64,000 nucleotides of DNA from JAOUJD01 sp963841815 (lineage in GTDB: Bacteria > Pseudomonadota > Gammaproteobacteria > Burkholderiales > Burkholderiaceae_F): assembly GCA_963841815.1 (NCBI GenBank), contig CAWJEE010000009.1, positions 124,001 through 188,000 on the forward strand, in the 5' to 3' direction. The notes under the pieces were generated by a model. The model was given only the letters and a program-made list of their open reading frames with translations. It was not told where the DNA came from and ran no database searches. This document shows positions 20,742 through 30,732 of the stretch, piece after piece (within the stretch, counting starts at the first letter, position 1; every line of letters begins with the position of its first letter). A program made the translations under genes and the position numbers.

Positions 20742-22076
20742 TCAGCGCTTCATCAGCGCTTCGATGTCGGCCGGGGACTTCGGCGCGTCCACCGACAGCA
20801 CGTCGCAACCATCGGCGGTGATCACCACGTCGTCCTCGATGCGGATGCCGATGTGGTGGAAGCGTTCGTCGACGTTCGGCGCGGGGCGGATGTACAGGCC
20901 GGGCTCGACCGTCGTCACCATGCCCGGCACGAGGCTGCGCCACGGCCGCTCCGCCCCTTCCTTCGCGGCGGCCGGCTCGCGGTAGTCGCCGACGTCGTGC
21001 ACGTCCAGTCCGAGCCAGTGCCCGGTCTTGTGCATGAAGAACTGGCGGAACGCCTTCGACTCGAGCGCGCCGTCGAGCGATCCGGCGAGCAGGCCGAGGT
21101 CGATGAGTCCCTGCGTGAGCACGCGCGTCGCCGCCTCGTGCGGCGCGTTGAAGTCCCTGCCGGGCCGTGCCTCGCCTACGGCGGCCTGCTGCGCGGCCAG
21201 CACGACGTCGTAGACCGCACGCTGCTCGGCGGTGAAGCGGCCGTTGGCCGGGAACGTGCGCGTGATGTCGGCCGCATAGCCATCCACCTCGCAGGCGGCA
21301 TCGATCAGCACGAGGTCGCCGTCCCTCACCTCGGCGTGCCCGGCCGGGTAGTGCAGCACGCACGCATTGGAGCCGGCCGCCACGATCGACGGATACGCGG
21401 GCGACTGCGCGCCCTGCCGGCGGAACTCGTACAGCAGCTCGGCCTCGATCTCGAACTCGCGCATGCCGACACGGCACGCCCGCATCGCGCGCGCGTGCGC
21501 CGCGGCCGAGATCCGCGCCGCGCGCCGCATGGTCTCGACTTCGCTCGCGTCCTTCACGAGGCGCATCTCGTCGACGACGACGCCGAGGTCGTGCACGGAC
21601 GCCGGCGCGCGTCGACCCGTGCGCGCCTGCGCACGGACCTTCTGCAGCCAGCCCTGAACGCGCGTCTCGAGCGCCGGGTTCGCGCCCAGCGCGTAGAAGA
21701 GCGCCGGAGCGTCCGCGAGCAGGTCGGGCACGACCTCGTCCATCTGCTCGATCGGATGCGCGGCATCGACGCCGAACGCAGCCTGCGCCAGCTCGGGCCC
21801 ATAGCGGAAGCCGTCCCAGAGCTCGCGCTCCTCGTGCTTCTCGCGGCAGAACAGGAGCGCCTGTCGCTGCCCGCCGTGCGCGACCAGCACGAGCGCGCTG
21901 TCCGGTTCCGCGAAACCAGTCAGGTACCAGAAGGAACTGTCGAACCGGTACGGGTATTCGGCGTCGCGGTTGCGCAGGCGCTCGGGCGCGGTGAAGTGAA
22001 CGGCCACGCCGCCGCCACGATCGGCCATGGCCTGCAATACGCGCGCGCGGCGCTCCCGATGGCGATCGATCTGCAT
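20742..22076 (-). CDS. pepP: Xaa-Pro aminopeptidase
   Basis: A 444-residue cytosolic metallopeptidase that removes N-terminal residues before proline. The pita-bread metal ligands are all present: Asp pair in LIDAACEVDGYAADITR, His in KTGHWLGLDVHD, Glu in TTVEPGLYI and Glu in GIRIEDDVVI. The N-terminal creatinase-like domain includes FWYLTGF. ATG start ten bases after the murU stop. An 11-bp tandem duplication (CATCAGCGCTT twice, 20740-20761) covers its stop codon and the gap to ubiH. Confidence 0.95.
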   Translation of the reverse strand: MQIDRHRERRARVLQAMADRGGGVAVHFTAPERLRNRDAEYPYRFDSSFWYLTGFAEPDSALVLVAHGGQRQALLFCREKHEERELWDGFRYGPELAQAAFGVDAAHPIEQMDEVVPDLLADAPALFYALGANPALETRVQGWLQKVRAQARTGRRAPASVHDLGVVVDEMRLVKDASEVETMRRAARISAAAHARAMRACRVGMREFEIEAELLYEFRRQGAQSPAYPSIVAAGSNACVLHYPAGHAEVRDGDLVLIDAACEVDGYAADITRTFPANGRFTAEQRAVYDVVLAAQQAAVGEARPGRDFNAPHEAATRVLTQGLIDLGLLAGSLDGALESKAFRQFFMHKTGHWLGLDVHDVGDYREPAAAKEGAERPWRSLVPGMVTTVEPGLYIRPAPNVDERFHHIGIRIEDDVVITADGCDVLSVDAPKSPADIEALMKR

Positions 22077-22085
22077 CGAATGATT

Positions 22086-22787
22086 CTAGGGGGCGCGTCC
22101 GCGCAGATTCGGCATCGACGCTTTCCAGCTCCGCGGGCGTGCCGACGTTGAACCAGCGCGCGGTCGCATGCTCGCCGGTCACGCGCCCGGCGCGCGCCGC
22201 CGCGTAGAGCCAGGGAAACAGCCGTGCGCGCGCTCGGCGGCGAGGCCGGCGAACAGGCGCGGCGCGAAGACGCCGATGTTGGCGTATGTGAGGCGCGGTT
22301 CGCCATCCGGATCGATCCGGCCGTCGGCGAGCCCCATGTCGCCGCGCGGATGGAATGGCGGGTTGTCGACCAGCACGAGGTGCGCGTCGGCGGCGCCGGC
22401 ATCGATCGCGCGGGCACGCTCGCGCAGCGCGCCGTAGTCGTAGTCCGTGACGATGTCGCCGCTGACCACGATGAACGCCGCGCTGCCGAGCCGCGGCAGC
22501 GCCCGGACGATTCCGCCGAGCGTCTCGAGCGCGTCCTCGGCCCGCTCCCCCTCGCGCGACCAGGCGAGCCGCACGCCGTAGCGCGCCCCGTCGCCCAGCG
22601 CATCCTCGAACTGCTGCGGCAGGTGCGCGGTGTTGATCACGACGTCGCGGACACCCGCGCGCGCCAGCGCCTCGAGCTGCCACTCGATCAGGCGCCGGCC
22701 GCCGGCCATCAGCAACGGCTTGGCCGTCGCGTCGGTCAGCGGACGCATCCGCTCGCCGCGCCCGGCGGCCAGGATCAGGGCTCTCAA
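22086..22787 (-). CDS. murU: N-acetylmuramate 1-phosphate uridylyltransferase (frame-broken)
   Basis: MurU makes UDP-MurNAc in the cell-wall recycling route that bypasses MurA/MurB. The nucleotidyltransferase start ALILAAGRGERMRPLTDAT and later ANIGVFAPRLFAGL and RWFNVGTPAELE match the family. A base is missing near 22226 (frame returns as LFPWLYAAARAGRVTG). A second change, probably one extra base between 22095 and 22115, is needed to reach the TAG at 22086; this one is less sure. TTG start overlapping the amgK stop (TTGA). About 233 residues when repaired. Confidence 0.85.
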
Positions 22788-23829
22788 AACGTGTAGCCCA
22801 CCTTGTGCGCCACGCCTTCGAGCTCGTCGAACAGCCGCGCCGAGCGGCGCGAGCTCGTCGTAGCGCCGCGTCACCGCGCGCACGTAGCCGACGAAGCGCG
22901 GGGTGTCCGCCAGGTAGTGCGGCTTGCCGTCGCGGTAGTTGATGCGCGCGAAGATGCCGAGCACCTTCAGGTGGCGCTGCAGGCCCATCCACTCGAAGTC
23001 GCGCCAGAACGCCCCGAAGTCCGACGCGACGGGCAGGCCCGCGCGCCGCGCCTTCTGCCAGTAGCGCACGACCCAGTCGAGCACCTGCTCCTCTTCCCAG
23101 CTGATGAAGGCGTCGCGATACAGCGACGCGACGTCGTACGCGATCGGCCCCATCACCGCGTCCTGGAAGTCGAGCACGCCCGGGTTGGGGACTCCGACCA
23201 TCAGGTTGCGCGGCATGAAGTCGCGGTGGACGTACACGACGGGCTGCGCCAGGTTCGAGGCCACGATGCGGTCGAACATCCGCTGCAGCGTCTGCGCCTG
23301 CCTGTCGGTGAGCGTGTGCCCGAGGTGACGCGCGACGTACCAGTCCGGGAAGAGGCTCAGCTCGCGGCGCAGCAGCGCGTCGTCGTAGGGAGGCAGCACG
23401 CCCGGGCGGCTGGCGACCTGCCACCGCACCAGCGCATCCATCGCGTCGTCGAACAGGCGTCGACGCGCTGTCCGCGTTCAGCGCCGACAGGTACGTGGTG
23501 GTCCCGAGGTCGGTCAGCAGCAGGAAGCCCTGCGCGAGGTCGGCCTCGAGCACCTGCGGCGCGTTCAGGCCGGCGTCGCGCAGCAGCGTCGCCACGTGGA
23601 CGAACGGGCGGCTGTCCTCCTTGTCGGGCGGCGCGTCCATCGCGATCAAGGTGCGGCCGCGCGCGTCGACGCGAAAGTAGCGACGGAAACTCGCATCGGC
23701 GGACGCCGCGCGCATCGTGTCGGGTTCGAGCCCGTAGTCGGACGGCAGCGCGCCGAGCCACGCGCCGAGCGCGACGCGGCGGGCGTCCGGCGCGCTGGCG
23801 TCGGTGGACGATGAAGTGGTGGAACTCAT
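22784..23829 (-). CDS. amgK: Anomeric MurNAc/GlcNAc kinase (frame-broken)
   Basis: AmgK phosphorylates MurNAc at C1, feeding MurU. It is an aminoglycoside-phosphotransferase-like kinase: catalytic loop YVHRDFMPRNLM and metal-binding LDFQDAVMGP. The N-terminus begins MSSTTSSSTDASAPDARR. Two extra bases break the frame, near 23459 (after DSAST, then LFDDAMDALVRW) and near 22839 (then LFDELEGVAHKVGYTF and stop). About 347 residues when repaired. It is divergent from lptD, as often seen in beta- and gammaproteobacteria. Confidence 0.88.
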
Positions 23830-23870
23830 GCAGTGGCGTGAAAGAGGGCGGCGAGCGGCGAACCGACGCA

Positions 23871-23876
23871 TATAAT
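23871..23876 (+). promoter_or_regulatory. Possible -10 element in the amgK-lptD divergent region
   Basis: A perfect TATAAT lies in the 98-bp gap between the two divergent starts, 52 bases before the lptD ATG. No convincing -35 was seen at the right spacing on the plus strand. On the minus strand the same bases read TATATG-like for amgK. Orientation is therefore uncertain. Confidence 0.35.
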
Positions 23877-23927
23877 CGATTCGCCTTCTGGGCCTGGATT
23901 CGTCGGCCCGTCTTCCCGCCCGATTCT

Positions 23928-26222
23928 ATGCCGCGTCCGCCGGCGACCGCAGCGTCGTCACCTCGTCGTTGTCTGCCGCTGGCGGCGGCCGTCCTGCTCG
24001 CGCTCCACTCGCTGGCCGCGGCGCAGACGCCGACGGGCGCCTCGTCGGCGGCGCCGGCCGGACCCTCGTTGCGCCTGCGGATGGATCAGCAGCTGAACGA
24101 ACGCACCGCGCCGGGCCAGCACCGGGCGGCACCACGTTCGCGCGCGCGCGGAGCATCGAGGGAACGATCGACGACCGGATCGTGCTCCAGGGCGATGCCG
24201 AGATCCGGCGCGACGGCAGCGTGCTGCGCGGCGACCGGATCACGTACACGCACGCCACCGACGAAGTGAACGTCGAGGGCAATGCGCGCCTCGTATCCGC
24301 GAGGGCGCCGTGTTCACCGGTCCGCGGCTCGACTTCAGGATCGAGGCGCAGACCGGCGCGATGCCGCAGCGCCAACTTCACGTACGCGCCGCGGCAGGCG
24401 CGCGGCGAGGCATCGCTGATCGAGTTCCTCGGCAACCAGCAGGCGCGGATGAGCCAGGCGCGCTTCACGACCTGCGCGCCGGGCGACGACGCGTGGTGGA
24501 TCCAGGCCGAGAAGATCGAGTTCGACGGGCTCGAGGAATCCGCCTCGGCGAGCACGGCGAAGCTGTACTTCCAGGGCGTGCCGATCCTCGCCGCGCCGGT
24601 CTTCGGCTTTCCCGTCGGCGACCGGCGGCGCTCGGGCTTCCTGACGCCGAGCCTCGGCCTGAGTTCGACGCTCGGCACGGACATCCGCACGCCGTACTAC
24701 TGGAACATCGCGCCCAACTACGACTACACGATCGCGCCGCGGGTGATGACGAAGCGCGGAGTGCTGTTCGAGAACGAGTTCCGCTTCCTGCAGCCGACCA
24801 TGCGCGGCACGCTCGTCTACAACGTCATCCCGAACGACCGGGAACTCGACCGCAGCCGCGATCACACTTCCGTCCGCTACGAGTACGCGTCGCCCTCGGG
24901 CTTCGCCGGCGGGATCAACTACAACCGCGTGTCCGACGACAACTACTTCGTCGACTTCTCGGAGACCATCCTCGGGTCGTCGAACAAGGTCCTGCCGCAG
25001 GACGCGTTCATCGCCTACAACCAGACCTACTGGAACTCGGCGGTCAGGGTCACCAAGAACCAGACCCTGCAGGACCCGCTGGCCCCGATCACGCCGCCGT
25101 ACGAGCGGGTCCCGCAGGCGGTGCTGAACGGCTTCGTCGCCGATTGGCGCGGCTTCGAGGCCAGCGCGATGCTCGACGGCACGCGCTTCGACCACGAGAC
25201 GCTGGAGCCGGGCGACCGGTACGTCGCCGACATGCGCGTCGCCTATCCGTGGACGGCACCCGGCTGGTTCGTCATCCCGCGCGGGCGCATCGTGTCACGC
25301 TCGTACTCGCTCGACCGCACGCTGCACCCGGTCGACTCCAGCCCGACGGTGACCACGCCGATGTTCAGCCTCGACACGGGCCTGATCTTCGAGCGGAGCA
25401 CGACCTGGTTCGGTCGCGCCTGCGGAGCAGACGCTGGAACCGCGCGTCTACTACGCGTACATCCCGTACCGGAACCAGAACGACCTGCCGAACTTCGACA
25501 GCGCGCCGGTCGACCTGAACTACGCGCAGCTGTTCAACGAGAACATCTACTCGGGCTACGACCGCATCGCCGAAGCCAACAACCTGACGCTCGCGCTCGG
25601 CACGCGGATCCTCGACAGCGAGACCGGCGCCGAGCGGCTGCGCGCGGCGATCGGCCAGCGCTTCTACTCCGGATCGCAGCGCGTGACGCTGCCGGGCGAG
25701 GCGCCGCGGACGGGCGACTCGACCGACCTGCTCGGCGGCGTGACGGCGCTGCTCGGCACGTCGTGGGCCATCGACCTGGCCGCGCAGTACAACACCGAAC
25801 AGAGCCAGGTCGTGCGCGCGACCGCCGGCGCGCGCTGGCAGCCCCGCCGCGCCTCGGTGATCAGCGCCTATTACCGTTACCGGCAGGGCGACATCGACCA
25901 GATCGACGTCGCCACGCAGTGGCCGCTTTCCGACCGCTGGTACGCGGTGGGCCGGGTCAACTACTCGATCCAGGACAGCCGCATGGTCGATGCGCTGGCC
26001 GGGTTCGAATACAAGGCCGACTGCTGGATCCTGCGCTTCGCCGCGCAGCGATTCGCGACGACGACGGACCAGTCGACGACGAACGTCTACGTGCAGCTGG
26101 AACTCAGCGGACTCACGAGTGTCGGAACGAATGCCGTGCAGCAATTGCAGCGTAATATCCCCGGCTACCAGATGTTGAACCCGCTGCCGCGACAGCCGGG
26201 ACGCTTCGACTACTACGAGTGA
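23928..26222 (+). CDS. lptD: LPS-assembly outer-membrane protein LptD (frame-broken at four places)
   Basis: LptD is the essential barrel that inserts LPS in the outer leaflet. A signal peptide (CLPLAAAVLLALHSLAAAQ) precedes an OstA-like beta-jellyroll (GTIDDRIVLQGDAEIRR, GDRITYTHATDEV) and the barrel domain (GFPVGDRRRSGFLTPSLGLS, TPYYWNIAPNYDYTIAP). The C-terminal part runs to RQPGRFDYYE. Frame changes: a base missing near 24117 and near 24300, an extra base near 24369 and near 25422. They cancel, so the span is a multiple of three (764 residues). The stop overlaps the surA start (GTGA). An essential gene is unlikely to carry four real frameshifts. Confidence 0.9.
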
Positions 26223-27646
26223 CCCCCCGCATGCCCGCTGTACTCCCGCGCATCGTCGCGCACTCGATCCTTGCTGCGCTCGTCGCGATCAGCGGACTCG
26301 CCCTGGCGCAGAGCCCGCGCGTGCAGCCAGCGCAGCCCGCCGGCAGCTCCGCGGTCCGGCCGGCGCACCCGCGCCGGAGCCGCCGACCGGTCCGCGCACG
26401 TCCCGGCCGCTCGACCGCATCGTTGCCGTCGTCAACGACGAAGTGATCACGGCCAACGAACTGCGGTCGCGATCGGCCATCTCGGAGATGCAACTGCGCC
26501 GGCAGAAGATCCAGCCGCCGCCGCGTGAGGTGCTGGAACGACAGGTGCTCGAGCGCATGATCGTCGACCGCGCCCAGATGCAGCTCGCCCGCGAAACGGG
26601 CGTGCGCGTCGACGACGGCACGGTGAATGCGGCCATCGGTCGCGTCGCCGAGTCCAACGGGCTGACCGTGCCGGCGCTGCGCCAGCGCCTCGAAGCGGAC
26701 GGGTTGTCGTTCAACCAGTTCCGCGAAGACATCCGGCAGGACATCATCCTCAGCCGACTGCGGGAGCGCGAGGTCGACAACCGCATCCAGATCTCGGAGT
26801 CGGAACTCGACAACTTCGTCGCGGAGCAGGCCGGCGTCGCCGCCGACGCGCAGGAAGTGAACATCGCCCAGATCCTGCTGCGGGTGCCGCGAGAACGCGG
26901 ACTCGGGACGCATCGACGAAATCCGCAAGCGCGCCGAGGACCTGCTCGGCCAACTGAAGGGCGGCGCCGACTTCGCCCGCCTCGCGGCCAGCTACTCCAA
27001 CGCGACCGAGGCGCTGCAGGGCGGCGAACTCGGATGGCGCAGCGTCGACCGCCTGCCCAGCCTCTTCATCGACGCGATCAAGGACACCAAGACCGGCGAA
27101 GTCGACCGGCATCGTCCGCAGTCCCAACGGCTTCCACATCCTCAAGGTGCTCGGTCGCCGCAGCGCGGTCGACGCCAAGCTGGCTTCCGGGCCGGTGCAG
27201 CAGACGCACGCGCGACACATCCTGCTGCGCGTCAGCGACCTGACGCCGGAACCGGAAGTCGTCCGCCGGCTGCGAGGAGTTCAAGGGACGCATCGAAGCG
27301 GGACAGGTCGAGTTCGGCACGCTGGCGCGGCTGCACTCCCTCGATCCGACCGGCAGCCGCGGCGGCGACCTCGGCTGGCTCTACCCGGGTGACACCGTGC
27401 CCGAGTTCGAGAAGGCGATGAACGGACTGAAGCTCAACGAGATCAGCGCACCGGTGCGCTCGCCGTTCGGCTGGCACCTGATCCAGGTGCTGGAGCGCCG
27501 CACCGAGCAGGGCTCGGGCGACCGGCGCCCGCATGCAGGCGCGGCTCGCGCTGCGCGACCGCAAGGCCGACGAGGCCTACCAGGAGTGGTTGCGTCAGTT
27601 GCGCGACAAGACGTATGTCGAGTTGCGACTCGACGAGCGCGGCTGA
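26219..27646 (+). CDS. surA: Periplasmic chaperone / peptidyl-prolyl isomerase SurA (frame-broken at five places)
   Basis: SurA escorts outer-membrane proteins, including LptD, through the periplasm. After a signal peptide (HSILAALVAISGLALAQ) comes the SurA N-terminal domain (DRIVAVVNDEVITANELRSR) and two parvulin domains (NIAQILLRVP..., QTHARHILLRVSDL...). The second has GGDLGWLYPGDTVPEFEKA. The protein ends LRDKTYVELRLDERG. Frame changes: a base missing near 26363; extra bases near 26890, 27104, 27273 and 27527. GTG at 26219 overlaps the lptD stop; an ATG at 26231 is the alternative start. About 475 residues. Confidence 0.9.
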
Positions 27647-27667
27647 TTCCGTGAACCGGGCGGCACG

Positions 27668-28628
27668 ATGATCCGGCCGCGCATCGCGATCACGACCGGA
27701 GAGCCGGCCGGCATCGGCCCGGAGATCTGCGGCGATCGCTGCCGCCGATGCGCTCGACGCCGACCTCGTGCTGTCGGCGACGAAGCGATGCTCGCCGAAC
27801 GAGCGCCAACGCAATCGGCGCCCCCTGGCCCGCGCGCGCGACGGTGCATCACGTCCCGCTCGCCGCGGCTGCCCAGCCGGGTCACCTCGACGTCCGCAAC
27901 GCGGCCTATGTGCTCGCGACGCTCGATCACGCCATCGATGGCGCGCTCGCGGGGCGCTACGACGCGATCGTGACGGCCCCGGTGCAGAAGAGCGTGATCA
28001 ACGACGCGGGCGTCGCGTTCACCGGACACACCGAGTACCTGGCGGCGCGCGCGAAGGCGCGCCAGGTGGTGATGATGCTGGCCGGGGATACGGCCCACGG
28101 CCCGCTGCGCGTCGCGCTCGCCACGACCCACCTGCCGCTCGCCGCGGTGCCGCGCGCGCTCACGGTCGACGGCCTGGTGCAGGTGATGCAGGTGCTCGTG
28201 CACGACCTGAAGCAGCACTTCGGAATCGCGCAGCCGCGCATCGCGGTGACGGGACTCAATCCCCACGCCGGCGAAGGCGGACATCTCGGGCGCGAGGAGA
28301 TCGAAGTCATCGCGCCGGCGCATCGAGCGGCTGCGCAGCGCCGGCCATGCCGTCGACGGCCCGCTGCCCGCGGACACGCTGTTCGTGCCGTCGATCGTCG
28401 CAGCGCTACGACGCGGTGCTGGCGATGTTCCACGACCAGGGGCTGCCGGTGCTGAAGTACGCGACCTTCGGCCACGGCATCAACATCACGCTCGGGCTGC
28501 CGTTCATCCGCACCTCGGTGGACCACGGCACGGCGCTCGACATCGCCGGCACCGGGCGCGCGGACGCGGGCAGCATGCGCGCCGCGCTCGCGCTGGCCGT
28601 GCAACTCGCGGCGCGGCGCGGTCGATGA
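27668..28628 (+). CDS. pdxA: 4-hydroxythreonine-4-phosphate dehydrogenase (frame-broken at five places)
   Basis: PdxA works in pyridoxal-phosphate synthesis. The start PRIAITTGEPAGIGPEI, the metal-binding histidines in FTGHTEYLAARA, TGLNPHAGEGGHLG and MFHDQGLPVLKYATFG, and the end DIAGTGRADAGSM are all recognisable. Frame changes: extra base near 27729, missing near 27772 and 27803, extra near 28318 and 28400. About 320 residues when repaired. The stop overlaps the rsmA start (ATGA). The order lptD-surA-pdxA-rsmA matches E. coli. Confidence 0.9.
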
Positions 28629-29433
28629 CCGACTCCGCCCGGCTGCAGCATCGCGCGCGCAAGCGCTTCGGCCAGAACTTCCTGCACGACCGCCGCGTGA
28701 TCGAGCGCATCGTCGACGCGATCGACCCGAAGCCGGGTCAGTCGATCGTCGAGATCGGGCCGGGCCAGGCGGCACTCACGCGCGAGCTCGTCCGGCGCGC
28801 CGGCCACATCACCGCGATCGAGATCGACCGCGACCTCGCGGCGTGGCTGCGGGAAGAGTTCACGCCGGAGCGAACTGACCCTGGTCGAGGCCGACGCGCT
28901 GAAGCTCGACTGGTCGTCGCTCGCCGCGCGGCCGCTGCGCGTGGTCGGCAACCTGCCGTACAACATCTCGTCGCCGCTGCTGTTCCGGCTGATGGAGTGC
29001 GCCGAGCGCGTGATCGACCAGCACTTCATGCTGCAGAAGGAAGTCGTGGACCGCATGGTCGCGCCGCCGGGCAGCAAGACATACGGCCGGCTCTCGGTGA
29101 TGCTCCAGGTGCGGTACCGGCTGACGAAGCTGTTCGACGTCCCGCGCGGCGCGTTCAACCCGCCGCCCGAAGGTGACGTCGAGCATCGTGCGCATGGTGC
29201 CGCACCCCGCGGCCGAACTGCCGTCGATCGACTTCGGCTGTTTCAGCCGCGTCGTCGCTGCGGCGTTCAACCAGCGACGGAAGATTCTTAGGAATGCGTG
29301 CAGCGCGGTGGCCGGCGAAGAGGCGTTCCGCACGGCCGGTGTCGATCCGCTGGCGCGCGCGGAAACGTTGGCCGTCGACGATTTCGTGCGGCTGGCCCGC
29401 GCGGTGTCGGACGTTCCGGCTGCGGCGGGCTAG
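28625..29433 (+). CDS. rsmA: 16S rRNA dimethyladenosine transferase RsmA/KsgA (frame-broken at two places)
   Basis: RsmA dimethylates two adjacent adenines near the 3' end of 16S rRNA. Motifs: RKRFGQNFLHD, SAM-binding EIGPGQAALT, catalytic NLPYNISSPLLF and the C-terminal AAFNQRRKILRN. Extra bases near 28871 (after FTPE) and 29169 (after NPPP) break the frame; repaired it runs to VPAAAG. About 269 residues, normal length. It converges on gloA with the stop codons overlapping. Confidence 0.91.
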
Positions 29434-29819
29434 ACGCTGCGGCCCTGGATCAGTTCGATCTTGTAGCCGTCCGGATCCTGCACGAACGCGATCACCGTCG
29501 CGCCGCCCTTGACCGGCCCCGGCTCGCGCGTGATCGCGCCGCCCGAGGCGCGGATCCGGTCGCACGCGGCGTACACGTCGTCGACGCCGATGGCGAGGTG
29601 GCCGTAGGCCGTGCCCAGCTCGTACCGGTCGACGCCGTAGTTGTAGGTCAGCTCGAGCTCGGCCTGTTCGGGGTTCGACCCGTAGCCGACGAACGCCAGC
29701 GTGTACTTCTGCTCCGGCCGGTCGGTGGTCCGGAGCAGCTTCATGCCGAGCACCTTCGTGTAGAACTCGATCGAACGAGGCAGGTCGCCGACCCGGAGCA
29801 TGGTGTGAAGCAGTCGCAT
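29430..29819 (-). CDS. gloA: Lactoylglutathione lyase (glyoxalase I)
   Basis: A 129-residue vicinal-oxygen-chelate metalloenzyme that converts the methylglyoxal-glutathione adduct to lactoylglutathione. Metal ligands appear in MRLLHTMLRVGDL (His5), ELELTYNYG (Glu), YGHLAIGVDD (His) and YKIELIQ (Glu). The length and the motif order match bacterial GloA. Its stop overlaps that of rsmA by three bases on the opposite strand. Histidine rather than glutamine at position 5 fits the nickel-dependent class. Confidence 0.95.
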   Translation of the reverse strand: MRLLHTMLRVGDLPRSIEFYTKVLGMKLLRTTDRPEQKYTLAFVGYGSNPEQAELELTYNYGVDRYELGTAYGHLAIGVDDVYAACDRIRASGGAITREPGPVKGGATVIAFVQDPDGYKIELIQGRSV

Positions 29820-29916
29820 CGTCTTCTCCTCTGGGCCGCAGAGCCTAGCGCGTCCGGCGCCGGCGTGTTCCGCCGCATCGGCAAAAGGCGATGCACCGGA
29901 CGAGCGCCGGACACCG

Positions 29917-30732
29917 CTACAGCGGCAGGCTGCGCATGTCCACGCCCTTGATCTCGTCGCGCGCGGCCTCGAAGCCCGGCAGCAGCTGCGCGAGCGCCTT
30001 CCAGAAGCGCGGGCTGTGATTGAGTTCCTGGAGATGGGCCAGTTCGTGGGCCACGACGTAGTCGATCACGGGCAGCGGGAAGTGCACCAGTCGCCAGTTC
30101 AGTCGCACGCGGCCGTCGTGCGTGCACGAACCCCACTGCGAGCGCGCGGACGACAGCCGCCAGCCCGAGAACTTGGGCCCGATGCGGTCGGCGAAGCGTT
30201 CGATCCGTTCGCCGAAGACGCGCGCCGCTTCGCGCTGCAGCCACGACTGCACGGCGTCGCGGACCTGCGCCTCGGCGGCATCGTGGGGCAGCGCGACGTG
30301 CAGTTCGAAGGAGACGGCATCCAGGCGGGTCGCGCCGACCTCGGCGCGCAGGCGCAGCGTGATCGACCCGCCGAGGTACGGCAGCGCCGCGCCGTCGGCG
30401 AACACGACCTGCGGCAGCCGTCGCTTCTCGCGCCACTCGTGCCACTCGCGGCGCTTGGTCCGGATCCAGCGCGACTTCTCCGCGATCGCGGCCTCGATCT
30501 CGCGCAGCGTCACCCAGCGCGGGGCGCTGATCGTCAGCCCGTCGTCGTCGATCTGGAATCCGATGGTGCGGCGGCGCGCGCGGCGCAGGCGGTACTCGAT
30601 GACGTCGGTGCCCGCGAGCGCGCGGCGCGCGCGCGATTCGGGACGGCGTGACGGCGGAGGAAGCGAAGCCGCCGGCGCGGGATCGAGCGCCAGCGACAGT
30701 TGTTCGACGTGAAAGGCCTCGAGCTTCTTCAA
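29917..30732 (-). CDS. YgjP-type zinc metallohydrolase (M48/SprT-like, DUF45)
   Basis: A predicted metal-dependent hydrolase of about 271 residues. The C-terminal zinc motif HELAHLQELNHSPRFW (HExxH plus a downstream His) and the preceding SQWGSCTHDGRVRLNWRL are diagnostic. The N-terminus is Pro/Arg-rich. The start proposed is a TTG overlapping the plsC stop (TTGA), with GCAGGA upstream; no ATG is available in this region. Biological role unknown. The plsC-ygjP-gloA order is typical of betaproteobacteria. Confidence 0.87.
   Translation of the reverse strand: MKKLEAFHVEQLSLALDPAPAASLPPPSRRPESRARRALAGTDVIEYRLRRARRRTIGFQIDDDGLTISAPRWVTLREIEAAIAEKSRWIRTKRREWHEWREKRRLPQVVFADGAALPYLGGSITLRLRAEVGATRLDAVSFELHVALPHDAAEAQVRDAVQSWLQREAARVFGERIERFADRIGPKFSGWRLSSARSQWGSCTHDGRVRLNWRLVHFPLPVIDYVVAHELAHLQELNHSPRFWKALAQLLPGFEAARDEIKGVDMRSLPL

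Noticed and set aside
20731..23871. A 1046-codon open frame on the minus strand spanning amgK, murU and pepP
   Set aside because: It is a by-product of high GC and frame breaks. Only parts of it match amgK and murU; the rest is an Arg/Ala-rich shadow of pepP.
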